This document shows, one piece after another, positions 1 through 12,085 of a DNA stretch of 64,000 nucleotides. The stretch spans positions 32,058,554-32,122,553 of the forward strand of contig NC_092562.1 of assembly GCF_037975245.1 (NCBI RefSeq), in the 5' to 3' direction. The translations under genes were made by a program, and so were the position numbers. Each line of letters starts with the position of its first letter. Position 1 is the first letter of the stretch. The notes under the pieces are model-generated. The model was given only the letters and a program-made list of their open reading frames with translations. It was not told where the DNA came from and did not search any database. The DNA is from Apostichopus japonicus. Its lineage: Eukaryota; Echinodermata; Holothuroidea; Aspidochirotida; Stichopodidae.

Positions 1-61
1 CCCTGTTGTAACTTCTGATTAATTATGTTAACTTGCACAACTACAATTTTTGCTGTCATAG

Positions 62-3000
62 AATCTCATGAGCGTTATGACTCGAGTAAGTCATCAACCT
101 ATTATCCAAACGGCACAAAAATAGAAATAGAGTATGGGTCAGGCAGCATGGCTGGATTTCTCAGTACTGATGTAACCACAGTAAGTATGTATTCACTAAC
201 ATTCTCTATAGATTTCATTGAGTTAATCACATTAAATTCAATTAACAAACTGAATTTACCTTATTTCAGATCCCTACCAATCCCATGAGCTTCTAATTAC
301 TCCCTGATCTTTCAACTAATCTCTCAGGTTCCCACCAATCCCCTGAGTTTCTGACCAGATCTCTGAGCCTTACCAATCCCTGGGGCTATCTTCCTTCCAA
401 TGCTTGGAGCTTCATTCCAATCTTATGAGTTTCTATGATAACCTAGGTATCCTATCCAATCTAGATGGCTTCTTACTGTTTCATTATACAGTTACAAGGT
501 GTAGCTATTAAAAACCAGACATTTGCTGAAGCTACACAGGAACCAGGTGAATCATTTGTTATTGCCAAGTTTGACGGTATCCTAGGAATGGGCTTCCCTG
601 AGATTGCTGAGTTAGGAGTGACTCCGGTCTTCAACAATATGATTATTCAGCAGCTCGTAGACCAACCTGTCTTCTCCTTCTATCTTGACAGGTAAAATAT
701 TTCTGTGGTTTACTGGGAAAGTTTAAAAGATGGTGAAGAATATGGAACTGTGAAACTTTAAATTCAATTGTGGATTGTTTCACATTTGAATTACATTACA
801 CGTATAACCAGAAGCTCTCAGGCTGATCCAAATCCAGCCCAAGTATCATGCTTCTGCTTCTGTCTGCTCATAGAATAATAAACTATGTGTTACATAGCAC
901 CATGCTTGGCCAGAGGATCTCCACTTAGTTGAATATAATTTGAACAGTACAGTGGTTTTGAAAGTCCATTATAATGAGAAAGTAAAAAGTTTTACATTTT
1001 GCCATTCTGCTGTGTTTTGTGAAAGGTATGATAAACTACACTGTTAGAAGTGCCAGGAACATATCAACAGCCATAGCTGTTAGTACAATATCAATATAGC
1101 CAATTGTATAATGAATGACAGCAGATTGATAGTACAGGAGTTGAAAATGACACCCTGAATTCATTGTAACACCAGTATTCTGAAGGAAGGTTTAATTAGG
1201 TGATGACATCATACTTTTAAGAGAACTGGTAAAGTAAAGTTGGAGGTACTGACACCAAAGCTGAGGTATTGACATCATTTGATACCCTGTATGTACAGAG
1301 GTTATTAGAAACAAGGTTGAGGTAATGACACCATTAATGTACATATAATGGTGTTGATAATAACAAAGGTGAGGTATTGACACCATTAATATGTAGCATC
1401 ATCACAAAAGCCGTCTATACAGATGCAGTATGAAAAAAATACTAAATGTAGCTCATGGTGTTAAAGTGCTGCTGGGTGAACCAGATCTTTACACTTGATC
1501 ATTGACTGTCTTTTAGAAATGCAAATGATACCCATGGTGGTGAGATGGTGCTAGGTGGATCAGATCCTTACACTTGCTCATTGATTGTCTTTTAGAAATG
1601 CAAATGATACCCATGGTGGTGAGATGGTGCTGGGTGGATCAGATCCTTACACTTGATCATTGATTGTCTTTTAGAAATGCAAATGATACCCATGGTGGGG
1701 AGATGGTGCTGGGTGGATCAGATCCTTACACTTGATCATTGATTGTCTTTTAGAAATGCAAATGATACCCATGGTGGTGAGATGGTGTTGGGTGGATCAG
1801 ATCCTTACACTTGATCATTGATTGTCTTTTAGAAATGCAAATGATACCCATGGTGGTGAGATGGTGCTGGGTGGATCAGATCTTTACACTTGATCATTGA
1901 TTGTCTTTTAGAACTGCAAATGATACCCATGGTGGTGAGATGGTGCTGGGTGGATCAGATCTTTACACTTGATCATTGATTGTCTTTTAGAAATGCAAAT
2001 GATACCCATGGTGGTGAGATGGTGTTGGGTGGATCAGATCCTTACACTTGATCATTGATTGTCTTTAAGAAATGCAAATGATACCCATGGTGGTGAGATG
2101 GTGTTGGGTGGATCAGATCCTTACACTTGATCATTGATTGTCTTCTAGAAATGCAAATGATACCCATGGTGGTGAGATGGTGTTGGGTGGATCAGATCCT
2201 TACACTTGATCATTGATTGTCTTTAAGAAATGCAAATGATACCCATGGTGGTGAGATGGTGTTGGGTGGATCAGATCCTTACACTTGATCATTGATTTGT
2301 CTTCTAGAAATGCAAATGATACCCATGGTGGTGAGATGGTGCTGGGTGGATCAGATCCTTACACTTGATCATTGATTGTCTTCTAGAAATACAAATGATA
2401 CCCATGGTGGTGAGATGGTGTTGGGTGGATCAAATCCTTACACTTGATCATTGATTGTCTTTTAGAAATGCAAATGATACCCATGGTGGTGAGATGGTGT
2501 TGGGTGGATCAAATCCTTACACTTGATCATTGATTGTCTTTTAGAAATGCAAATGATACCCATGGTGGTGAGATGGTGCTGGGTGGACCAGATCCTTACA
2601 CTTGATCATTGATTGTCTTTTAGAAATGCAAATGATACCCATGGTGGTGAGATGGTGTTGGGTGGATCAAATCCTTACACTTGATCATTGATTGTCTTTT
2701 AGAAATGCAAATGATACCCATGGTGGTGAGATGGTGCTGGGTGGACCAGATCCTTACACTTGATCATTGATTGTCTTTTAGAAATGCAAATGATACCCAT
2801 GGTGGTGAGATGGTGCTGGGTGGACCAGATCCTTACACTTGATCATTGATTGTCTTTTAGAAATGCAAATGATACCCATGGTGGTGAGATGGTGCTGGGT
2901 GGATCAGATCTTTACACTTGATCATTGATTGTCTTTTAGAAATGCAAATGATACCCATGGTGGTGAGATGGTGCTGGGTGGATCAGATCTTTACACTTGA

Positions 3001-6000
3001 TCATTGATTGTCTTTTAGAAATGCAAATGATACCCATGGTGGTGAGATGGTGCTGGGTGGATCAGATCCTCAGTATTACACAGGAAACTTCACTTATGTG
3101 GAAGTTTCTAGAGATGGCTACTGGCAGTTCAATGTTGATGGGTGAGTTAATACTATGTGTGAATTGGTCATTACTTCTGTGAGCCACCTTCGTATTTGAT
3201 TTATAGGAATTCTGACCAAACTTCAGGGTAATTTAAACAAGAATAATTGTTAACCATCAAAATCAGGTAAAGTGTTTTATACTTTGTATGAAGTAAATTG
3301 CAGTACTGATTTCATCCTTCAGTAGTGTAGTTATTAAGCCGATGATGGACACAATCTTTAAAGTATAAACAGCTGCTTTATCTTAACTTTAGCAATTAAG
3401 TTTGAAATTATTTAGTGATGGGAGTTACTGAACTCTGCAGTGAGGGAGCAATCAATTTATCTGCCTGAAATGCTCATCATAACAGCAAAATAATATGAGG
3501 AGGAAATACCTGCACATTACAATTCAGTCAGCTGTGACATCTCCTATATGCATGGCAACTGTGACATCTCATATATATATACATGGCAACTGTGACATCT
3601 CATATATACATGGCAACTGTGACATCTCATATATATGGCAACTGTGACATCTCATATATATATACATGGCAACTGTGACATCTCATATATACATGGCAAC
3701 TGTGACATCTCATATATATATACATGGCAACTGTGACATCTCATATATACATGGCAACTGTGACATCTCATATATATGGCAACTGTGACATCTCATATAT
3801 ATATACATGGCAACTGTGACATCTCATATATACATGGCAACTGTGACATCTCATATATACATGGCAACTGTGACATCTCATATATACATGGCAACTGTGA
3901 CATCTCATATATACATGGCAATTGTGACATCTCATATATGCATGGCAACTGTGACATCTCATATATACATGGCAACTGTGACATCTCATATATGCATGGC
4001 AACTGTGACATCTCATATATATACATGGCAACTGTGACATCTCATATGTGCATGGCAACTGTGTCATCTCCTATATGAATGGCAACTGTGACATCTCATA
4101 CTGTATGTACATGGCAACTGTGACATCTCATATATGCATGGCAACTGTGACATCTCATATATATATATACATGGCAACTGTGACATCTCATATATACATG
4201 GCAACTGTTACATATATGCATGGCAATATATATGGTGATGATTACACCATTCTTGATGTGTACCATTGTCATTATTAACAGATATCACGCACATTACAAG
4301 TTCAACCTGGTTAGTCCTTGCTTGGTATATACACGAAAAAACAGTGATTTTCCAGGTATCTCGCGATTTACAAAATAATATTATATTACTCTAGCAGATG
4401 TCAACACAATAAGTTCAGACGGTAAGTGTGACTTACGCTGTCCAAAGTAAGATAAGGACAACAGCTTTCGTTACTTCCTACATCATGTGATACTCGGAAA
4501 ATGTCTGTTTTTTCTGGTTATAAACCAAGGAGTGCTATCTGATTGAACTCGTAATGATTTGTGACAATTCACTATCAATGTTTACTTAATTGAACCATGT
4601 ACTGTAACTTGAATTATTTATAACTATTGTGAATTCTCTCCTAGAATGTTGATTAATGCACAAAAATCTGACTACTGCTCAGGAGGGTGTGAAGCTATAG
4701 CTGATACAGGGACCTCTTTGTTAACAGGACCTAGTAGTGAAATTACCAAACTTAACAACCAGCTTGGTGCCCACTCAGAAATGGGGCAGGTGAGATCCCA
4801 CTAATCATATATAAAGAAATGGGACAGGTGAGATCCCACCTGTGATAACATAAATAGAGAAATGGATCAAATGAGATCCCACCTATCAGATCTTCCTTTC
4901 TTCTGTTATGTGTAAGGATCAAGACAGGTTTGTGTAGCCATATTTGGTTTTGTGTGACACAATTGATAGGTTAAGTACACAGTAAGTATAACTGCATTAT
5001 TATGATTGGTCAGTCAAGTTTTCATTCTAGTTTGTCATGTTCTCTAGGGTTTAGACTATTTTCAAAGATTTTGTTTTTGCCTTTTTCAAACATTTGAAAT
5101 CTCAAAGGTTAAGGGGAAAAATTACTGTGTTGTTGAATTAAAATGGAACCTTGAGGAGGGAGCTGAAAATCTTAAATACAATTAACGCATAGTTCATTTC
5201 TACAAATCTCCATTATCCTACTGTTATTCCCACTTACATATTATGGTTTGGTTTGATGTACTGTTACTTGTTTATGTTTCAAGGTCTTCTAACATCAGTT
5301 GACCTTTGGCATGCTGCTCTTGAAGCTCTAGGTAACAATGTCATTTCACTATGGTTGGGTTTGATATTTATGATTAATGTTCGGTGCATTCCCAAATAAA
5401 GATTTGGTTGTTATTTTTATTCTGATAATTGAGTAAACACAAGATGGCACGTTAGAATGCTTCATTTTATTGTTGGTGACAATTTTGCATGCTCGCATGT
5501 GTGTGTGTTTACTCATAAACTTTGTGGCATGTGGCTGCCCCATAATTAGTAGAAGAACTCGTTGGATGTCAAAGATCATTTAGGGTCAGCAGAGGCCAAA
5601 ACGTGAAAATTTCAAAAAAGCTGTATCTCCAGAACCTGAAAATCAATAGGAGCTCATATATGCATGGTAGGATAGCCTTATGTAGTGTAAAGTGCTTACA
5701 CAGTTTGGTGTAGGTTAGAGTTCATTAAGGGTCCCCAGGGGTAAAGCTATCTCAAGATAGGTTCTCTGCAGTTCTCATATTTGGCATGTAGCTTCCCTAT
5801 TAATAGTACAAAAAACCTTTTGTTTTTGGTGGAGGTCAAAGGTCATTTGGGGTCAGCAGAAGGCAAAATATGAAAATCTCAAAAATGATATCTCCATATT
5901 TCTAACTTAAGTGGCTGTCATATTTTGCATGTGGCTTCCGGCTTTTCAATTGGTTGCTCCATAAGTTGCTGTGCAAACAGCTTATTTATTCACAAGCTGC

Positions 6001-9000
6001 TGTTATATTGGGGGAAAAGTCATAGCTATGGAAGCTTTTAAGTTCTTGCCAGGTGCTTATGCTCTATTAAACTAAACTGCTCATGGATACTAGGCATGAT
6101 GGATGAGTTGCTGTCATAATATTGTGTTTCACCTGTAGACTTAAAGAAGTGGTTTACTGCCAGTCAAATACAGGTAGGAGGCAAGAGGAATAGTATTGTC
6201 TTTTATTTACATTGTTTCAATTCATTCTTTCTCCAGGGCACTAATTTATCTATCATTTTCCACACAATTTATTGATTCATCATTAAGTCCTAATAACTTT
6301 GTTGTCTTTATTTTCCAGTTTATGTTTGACTGCAGTCAGATCGCTTCACTCCCAACGGTGACCTTCATTATCAATTCGCAGAAGTTTTCATTGACTTCAA
6401 AGGACTATGTTCTTGTGGTATGAGTTTGACTTTTACAAAAGTTGATGCCTTAAGTAATATTTGCTCAAACTTTTCTGATGTGAGCATAACAGTAACATAC
6501 AAGAAGGTTAAGGAACATGCTAGCAGTGGTGTGGGATTATGACCAGGCTAAGAGTGGTGTGGGATTACGAACACACATAGCAGTGGTGTGGGATTACCAA
6601 CACGCTGGCAGTGGAGTGGGATTATGAACATGCTAGTAGTGGTGTGGGATTATGAACATGCTAGCAGTGGTGTGGGATTACGACCACACTAGCAGTGGTG
6701 TGGGATTACGAACACGCTAGCAGTGGTGTTGGATTACGAACACGCTATCAGTGGTGTGGGATTATGAACATGCTAGCAGTGGTGTGGGATTATGAGCATG
6801 CTAGCAGTGGTGTGGGATTACGAACACGCTAGCAGTGGTGTGGGATTATGAACACGCTTGTAGTGGTGTGGGATTACGAACATGCTAGCAGTGGTGTGGG
6901 ATTACGAACACACTAGCAGTGGTGTGGGATTACGAATACGCCAGCAGTGGTGTGGAATTACGAATACGCTATCAGTGGTGTGGGATTATGAACATGCTAG
7001 CAGTGGTGTGGGATTACGAACACGCTAGCAGTGGTGTGGGATTACGAACACGCTAGCAGTGGTGTTGGATTACGAACACGCTATCAGTGGTGTGGGATTA
7101 TGAACACGCTAGCAGTGGTGTGGGATTATGAGCATGCTAGCAGTGGTGTGGGATTACGAACACGCTAGCAGTGGTGTGGGATTATGAACACGCTTGTAGT
7201 GGTGTGGGATTATGAACATGCTAGCAGTGGTGTGGGATTACGAACACGCTAGCAGTGGTGTGGGATTACGACCACGCCAGCAGTGGTGTGGAATTACGAA
7301 TACGCTATCAGTGGTGTGGGATTATGAACATGCTAGCAGTGGTGTGGGATTATGAGCATGCTAGCAGTGGTGTGGGATTACGAATACGCCAGCAGTGGTG
7401 TGGGATTACGAACACGCCATCAGTGGTGTGGGATTACGAACACGCCAGCAGTGGTGTGGGATTACGAACATGCTAGCAGTGGTGTGGGATTACGAACACG
7501 CCAGCAGTGGTGTGGGATTACGAACACGCCAGCAGTGGTGTGGGATTACGAACACGCCAGCAGTGGTGTGGGATTACGAACACGCCAGCAGTGGTGTGGG
7601 ATTACGAACACGCCAGCAGTGGTGTGGGATTACGAACACGCCATCAGTGGTGTGGGATTACGAACACGCTAGCAGTGGTGTGGGATTACGAACACGCCAG
7701 CAGTGGTGTGGGATTACGAACACGCCAGCAGTGGTGTGGGATTACGAACACGCCAGCAGTGGTGTGGGATTACGAACACGCCAGCAGTGGTGTGGGATTA
7801 CGAACACGCTAGCAGTGGTGTGGGATTACGAACACGCCAGCAGTGGTGTGGGATTACGAACACGCCAGCAGTGGTGTGGGATTACGAACACGCCAGCAGT
7901 GGTGTGGGATTACGAACACGCTAGCAGTGGTGTGGGATTACGAACACGCTAGCAGTGGTGTGGGATTACGAACACGCTAGCAGTGGTGTGGGATTACGAA
8001 CACGCTAGCAGTGGTGTGGGATTACGAACACGCTAGCAGTGGTGTGGGATTACGAACACGCTAGCAGTGGTGTGGGATTACGAACACGCTAGCAGTGGTG
8101 TGGGATTACGAACACGCTAGCAGTGGTGTGGGATTACGAACACGCTAGCAGTGGTGTGGGATTACGAACACGCTAGCAGTGGTGTGGGATTACGAACACG
8201 CTAGCAGTGGTGTGGGATTACGAACACGCTAGCAGTGGTGTGGGATTACGAACACGCTAGCAGTGGTGTGGGATTACGAACACGCTAGCAGTGGTGTGGG
8301 ATTACGAACACGCTAGCAGTGGTGTGGGATTACGAACACGCTAGCAGTGGTGTGGGATTACGAACACGCTAGCAGTGGTGTGGGATTACGAACACGCTAG
8401 CAGTGGTGTGGGATTACGAACACGCTAGCAGTGGTGTGGGATTACGAACACGCTAGCAGTGGTGTGGGATTACGAACACGCTAGCAGTGGTGTGGGATTA
8501 CGAACACGCTAGCAGTGGTGTGGGATTACGAACACGCTAGCAGTGGTGTGGGATTACGAACACGCTAGCAGTGGTGTGGGATTACGAACACGCTAGCAGT
8601 GGTGTGGGATTACGAACACGCTAGCAGTGGTGTGGGATTACGAACACGCTAGCAGTGGTGTGGGATTACGAACACGCTAGCAGTGGTGTGGGATTACGAA
8701 CACGCTAGCAGTGGTGTGGGATTACGAACACGCTAGCAGTGGTGTGGGATTACGAACACGCTAGCAGTGGTGTGGGATTACGAACACGCTAGCAGTGGTG
8801 TGGGATTACGAACACGCTAGCAGTGGTGTGGGATTACGAACACGCTAGCAGTGGTGTGGGATTACGAACACGCTAGCAGTGGTGTGGGATTACGAACACG
8901 CTAGCAGTGGTGTGGGATTACGAACACGCTAGCAGTGGTGTGGGATTACGAACACGCTTGCAGTGGTGTGGAATTATGAACAGGCTAGGAGTGGTGTGGA

Positions 9001-9465
9001 ATTATGAACACGCTTGCAGTGGTGTGGGATTACGAACACGCTAGCATATTCAGTGCTGTAGGTCATTATGGTGTACTGGTGGCTGCAGTTGACCTTTAAC
9101 CCAGTTGCACCATTGAAAATCCCTAATTATTCTCATTGCATGTTTGATGTTACAATATATGAGAATATTTTATGATGATAATTTCTACTACACTGTGTTC
9201 AGGAAGAAGAAGGAGGAGAGCAAATTTGCCTGAGTGGTTTCATGCCTCTGGACATTCCCCCTCCCGCTGGCCCCCTCTGGATATTTGGGGATGTCTTCAT
9301 TGGGGCCTACTACACAGAATTTGACTTTGGCAAAAATCGTCTTGGATTTGCCAAAGCAAAGTAAGTCCATCATTTCTAAACTAAACTGAATGTTAATCAA
9401 TATTCATTTGACTCCTACAATTGACAGAAATTATTCCAAGAATCCATATTTTTACTTGCAGTTAA
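62..9465 (+). CDS. CTSD: Cathepsin D-like lysosomal aspartic protease, 3' part (5' exons outside window)
   Basis: Pepsin-family (A1) endopeptidase, expected in lysosomes. Exons with GT-AG borders and matching phases: 62-180, 492-691, 3019-3141, 4645-4789, 6319-6417, 9203-9360, and probably 9462 onward; about 281 residues. Seen in order: NGT sequon and flap segment [44 protein letters not shown]; the second catalytic motif [15 protein letters not shown] following [17 protein letters not shown]; and the end [22 protein letters not shown] with [12 protein letters not shown]. The DIPPPxGPLW loop and CxxGC before the DTGTS point to cathepsin D rather than pepsin or renin. The first N-glycosylation sequon of cathepsin D is kept; the usual second one is replaced by a nearby NFT. 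Exon 9203 ends at a good donor (GTAAGT at 9361). Spliced to 9462 the next complete codon is TAA at 9463-9465; unspliced, TAA follows at 9362-9364. Signal peptide, propeptide and first DTGS lie upstream of the window. Assignment is firm at family level. Confidence 0.9.
284..455. repeat. Degenerate short repeats in intron
   Basis: The intron between the first two visible exons holds several imperfect copies of a word like 'ccaatcccctgagctt' at irregular spacing. It looks like an old, decayed tandem array. No coding potential is evident. Confidence 0.4.
1190..1400. repeat. Degenerate tandem repeat (gaggtattgacaccat family)
   Basis: Imperfect copies of 'gaggtattgacaccatt' recur about five times with 30-60 bp spacing. 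The array lies in the same intron as the 79-bp array, but its unit is unrelated to that one. The rest of 692-1480 holds nothing recognisable. Confidence 0.5.
1482..3062 (+). repeat. 79-bp minisatellite, 20 units, made of a splice acceptor plus the start of the next coding exon
   Basis: The distance from the first to the last 'cagatc' landmark (1482 to 3063) is 20 x 79 + 1 bp. Each unit contains 'ttgattgtcttttag' followed by the first ~50 nt of the cathepsin D exon that begins at 3019 (AAATGCAAATGATACCC...), then 'cttacacttgatca'. Acceptor copies start at 1517 and repeat to 3019; only the last runs into the complete exon. Every unit keeps the AG, including variants ending 'taag' or 'ctag'. One unit has an extra base. 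In the exon reading frame each truncated copy reaches TGA shortly after GGSDPYT, so a transcript spliced to a decoy would end early. Confidence 0.95.
3019..3141 (+). CDS. CTSD: Cathepsin D-like exon adjoining the acceptor array
   Basis: This is the authentic exon at the right edge of the 79-bp array. It enters in phase 2 (AG from 691 plus A), encodes [20 protein letters not shown] and then [20 protein letters not shown], and leaves through GG|gtgagt. It joins the exon at 4645 to give [14 protein letters not shown]. The first ~50 nt are nearly identical to the array units; everything after GGSDP is unique to this exon. Confidence 0.93.
3535..4225. repeat. Minisatellite of 'catggcaactgtgacatctc' with variable TA-rich linkers
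   Basis: About 25 copies of a conserved 20-bp core (catggcaactgtgacatctc) are separated by 'atata(ta)n' linkers of variable length, giving periods of about 23-33 bp. The open frames on both strands here follow the repeat and have no protein features. Intronic. Confidence 0.9.
5540..5950 (+). repeat. Dispersed repeat, tandem monomers with direct AGGTCA half-sites
   Basis: Two related monomers share 'gtcaaag(g/a)tcatttggggtcagcag', 'gaaaatctcaaaaa..tatctcca' and 'catgtggcttcc'. At 5831-5848 the second monomer holds 'ggtcaaaggtca' within gAGGTCAAAGGTCAt, a direct repeat spaced by one base. The same family occurs in the opposite orientation at 62205-62650, so it is dispersed and not a local satellite. 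It lies in the intron between 4789 and 6319. Confidence 0.7.
6500..9050. repeat. 28-bp minisatellite, about 90 units
   Basis: The unit is 'gctagcagtggtgtgggatt' + 'acgaacac' (28 bp), filling most of the last long intron of the protease gene. Units from ~6500 to ~7400 vary at several positions (atgaacatg, tatcagtgg, aatacgcc). Units from ~7920 to ~8950 are essentially identical. Because 3 x 28 = 84, open frames pass through several units; these are repeat artefacts. Confidence 0.95.
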
Positions 9466-9470
9466 CCGGA

Positions 9471-9476
9471 AATAAA
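9471..9476 (+). terminator. Candidate poly(A) signal AATAAA
   Basis: AATAAA lies five bases after the TAA at 9463-9465. If used, the 3' UTR of the protease mRNA would be only some tens of bases. Alternatives farther on are at about 12585 (gaataaatt) and 12649 (caataaatg), and a strong acceptor-like 'tttactttgcag' at 11782-11793 could belong to a further non-coding exon. Confidence 0.35.
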
Positions 9477-9599
9477 GAACTTCCAGGGGTGCTTCAATGG
9501 TAGGGGCTTATCTACTGTGTTGCTCTAAGTTACTTTAAGGATGTAAGTACAATATCACATTTACATCACAGAGAGCTTTAGGTATCAAAAAGAATAAGA

Positions 9600-11765
9600 A
9601 GTGTTAAACAGTTGTAGTATCAAGAGAACAATCAGCTTCTTGTAATATCAAGAGGACCATCAGCTTCTTGTAATATCAAGAGAACCATCAGCTTCTTGTA
9701 ATATCAAGAGAACCATCAGCTTCTTGTTACATCAAGAGAACCATCAGCTTCTTGTAGCATCAAGAGAACCATCAGCTTCTTGTTACATCAAGAGAACCAT
9801 CAGCTTCTTGTAATATCAAGAGAACCATCAGCTTCTTGTAATATCAAGAGAACCATCAGCTTCTTGTAATATCAAGAGAACCATCAGCTTCTTGTAATAT
9901 CAAGAGAACCATCAGCTTCTTGTAATATCAAGAGAGCCATCAGCTTCTTGTAATATCAGAGAACCATCAGCTTCTTGTAATATCAAGAGAACCATCAGCT
10001 TCTTGTAATATCAAGAGAACCATCAGCTTCTTGTAATATCAAGAGAACCATCAGCTTCTTGTAACATCAAGAGAACCATAAGCTTCTTGTTACATCAAGA
10101 GAACCATCAGCTTCTTGTAATATCAAGAGAACCATCAGCTTCTTGTAATATCAAGAGAACCATCAGCTTCTTGTAATATCAAGAGAACCATCAGCTTCTT
10201 GTAATATCAAGAGAACCATCAGCTTCTGGTAACATCAAGAGAACCATCAGCTACTTGTAGCATCAAGAGAACCATCAGCTTCTTGTAATATCAAGAGAAC
10301 CATCAGCTTCTTGTAACATCAAGAGAACCATAAGCTTCTTGTTACATCAAGAGAACCATCAGCTTCTTGTAATATCAAGAGAACCATCAGCTTCTTGTAA
10401 TATCAAGAGAACCATCAGCTTCTTGTAATATCAAGAGAACCATCAGCTTCTTGTAATATCAAGAGAACCATCAGCTTCTTGTAACATCAAGAGAACCATC
10501 AGCTACTTGTAGCATCAAGAGAACCATCAGCTTCTTGTAACATCAAGAGAACCATCAGCTACTTGTAGCATCAAGAGAACCATCAGCTTCTTGTAATATC
10601 AAGAGAACCATCAGCTTCTTGTAACATCAAGAGAACCATCAGCTACTTGTAGCATCAAGAGAACCATCAGCTTCTTGTAATATCAAGAGAACCATCAGCT
10701 TCTTGTAATATCAAGAGAACCATCAGCTTCTTGTAATATCAAGAGAACCATCAGCTTCTTGTAATATCAAGAGAACCATCAGCTTCTTGTAATATCAAGA
10801 GAACCATCAGCTTCTTGTAACATCAAGAGAACCATCAGCTTCTTGTAATATCAAGAGAACCATCAGCTTCTTGTAATATCAAGAGAACCATCAGCTTCTT
10901 GTAATATCAAGAGAACCATCAGCTTCTTGTAATATCAAGAGAACCATCAGCTTCTTGTAATATCAAGAGAACCATCAGCTTCTTGTAACATCAAGAGAAC
11001 CATCAGCTTCTTGTAATATCAAGAGAACCATCAGCTTCTTGTAATATCAAGAGAACCATCAGCTTCTTGTAACATCAAGAGAACCATCAGCTTATTGTTA
11101 CATCAAGAGAACCATCAGCTTCTTGTAATATCAAGAGAACCATCAGCTTCTTGTAATATCAAGAGAACCATCAGCTTCTTGTAATATCAAGAGAACCATC
11201 AGCTTCTTGTAATATCAAGAGAACCATCAGCTTCTTGTAACATCAAGAGAACCATCAGCTTCTTGTAATATCAGAGAACCATCAGCTTCTTGTAATATCA
11301 AGAGAACCATCAGCTTCTTGTAACATCAAGAGAACCATCAGCTTCTTGTAATATCAAGAGAACCATCAGCTTCTTGTAATATCAAGAGAACCATCAGCTT
11401 CTTGTAATATCAAGAGAACCATCAGCTTCTTGTAACATCAAGAGAACCATCAGCTTCTTGTTACATCAAGAGAACCATCAGCTTCTTGTAATATCAAGAG
11501 AACCATCAGCTTCTTGTAATATCAAGAGAACCATCAGCTTCTTGTAATATCAAGAGAACCATCAGCTTCTTGTAACATCAAGAGAACCATCAGCTTCTGG
11601 TAACATCAAGAGAACCATCAGCTTCTTGTAATATCAAGAGAACCATCAGCTTCTTGTAATATCAAGAGAACCATCAGCTTCTTGTAATATCAAGAGAACC
11701 ATCAGCTTCTTGTAATATCAAGAGAACCATCAGCTTCTTGTAATATTAAGAGAACCATTAGCTAC
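9600..11765. repeat. 28-bp minisatellite (atcagcttcttgtaatatca / agagaacc), about 77 units
   Basis: The unit 'aagagaaccatcagcttctt' + 'gtaatatc' is 28 bp. Frequent variants are gtaacatc, gttacatc, gtagcatc and ctacttg, some recurring in blocks. The period equals that of the preceding array at 6500-9050, but the unit sequence is unrelated. It lies just after the protease stop codon, in the 3' UTR or downstream spacer. Confidence 0.95.
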
Positions 11766-11809
11766 TTACACATCTTTTTTTTTTACTTTGCAGATAGCTT
11801 CATCTTTGC

Positions 11810-11930
<121 letters not shown>

Positions 11931-11947
11931 TCTATAAGCTGTCAAAT

Positions 11948-12085
11948 TTAGAGGGCCTGAAGATAGAGGGACTGAAATAGAGGGCCTAAAGTTGGAGGGT
12001 CTGAAGATAGAATGCCTGAAGATAGAGGGCCTGAAGGTAGAGGGCCTGAAGATAGAGGGCCTGAAGATAGAGGGCCCGACATGAA
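11948..12085. repeat. About 16-bp tandem repeat (agagggcctgaagat)
   Basis: Around eight imperfect copies of 'agagggcctgaagat' follow the ATC run directly. Confidence 0.85.

Noticed and set aside
7255-7952. Open frames of up to 185 codons with repeated VVWDYEH/GVGLRTR words
   Set aside because: They are read-through of the 28-bp array; the three frames simply permute, and the region is an intron between good exons.
6500-11765. CRISPR-like repeat arrays
   Set aside because: Units follow one another without unique spacers, no cas-like genes are present, and the surroundings are clearly eukaryotic.
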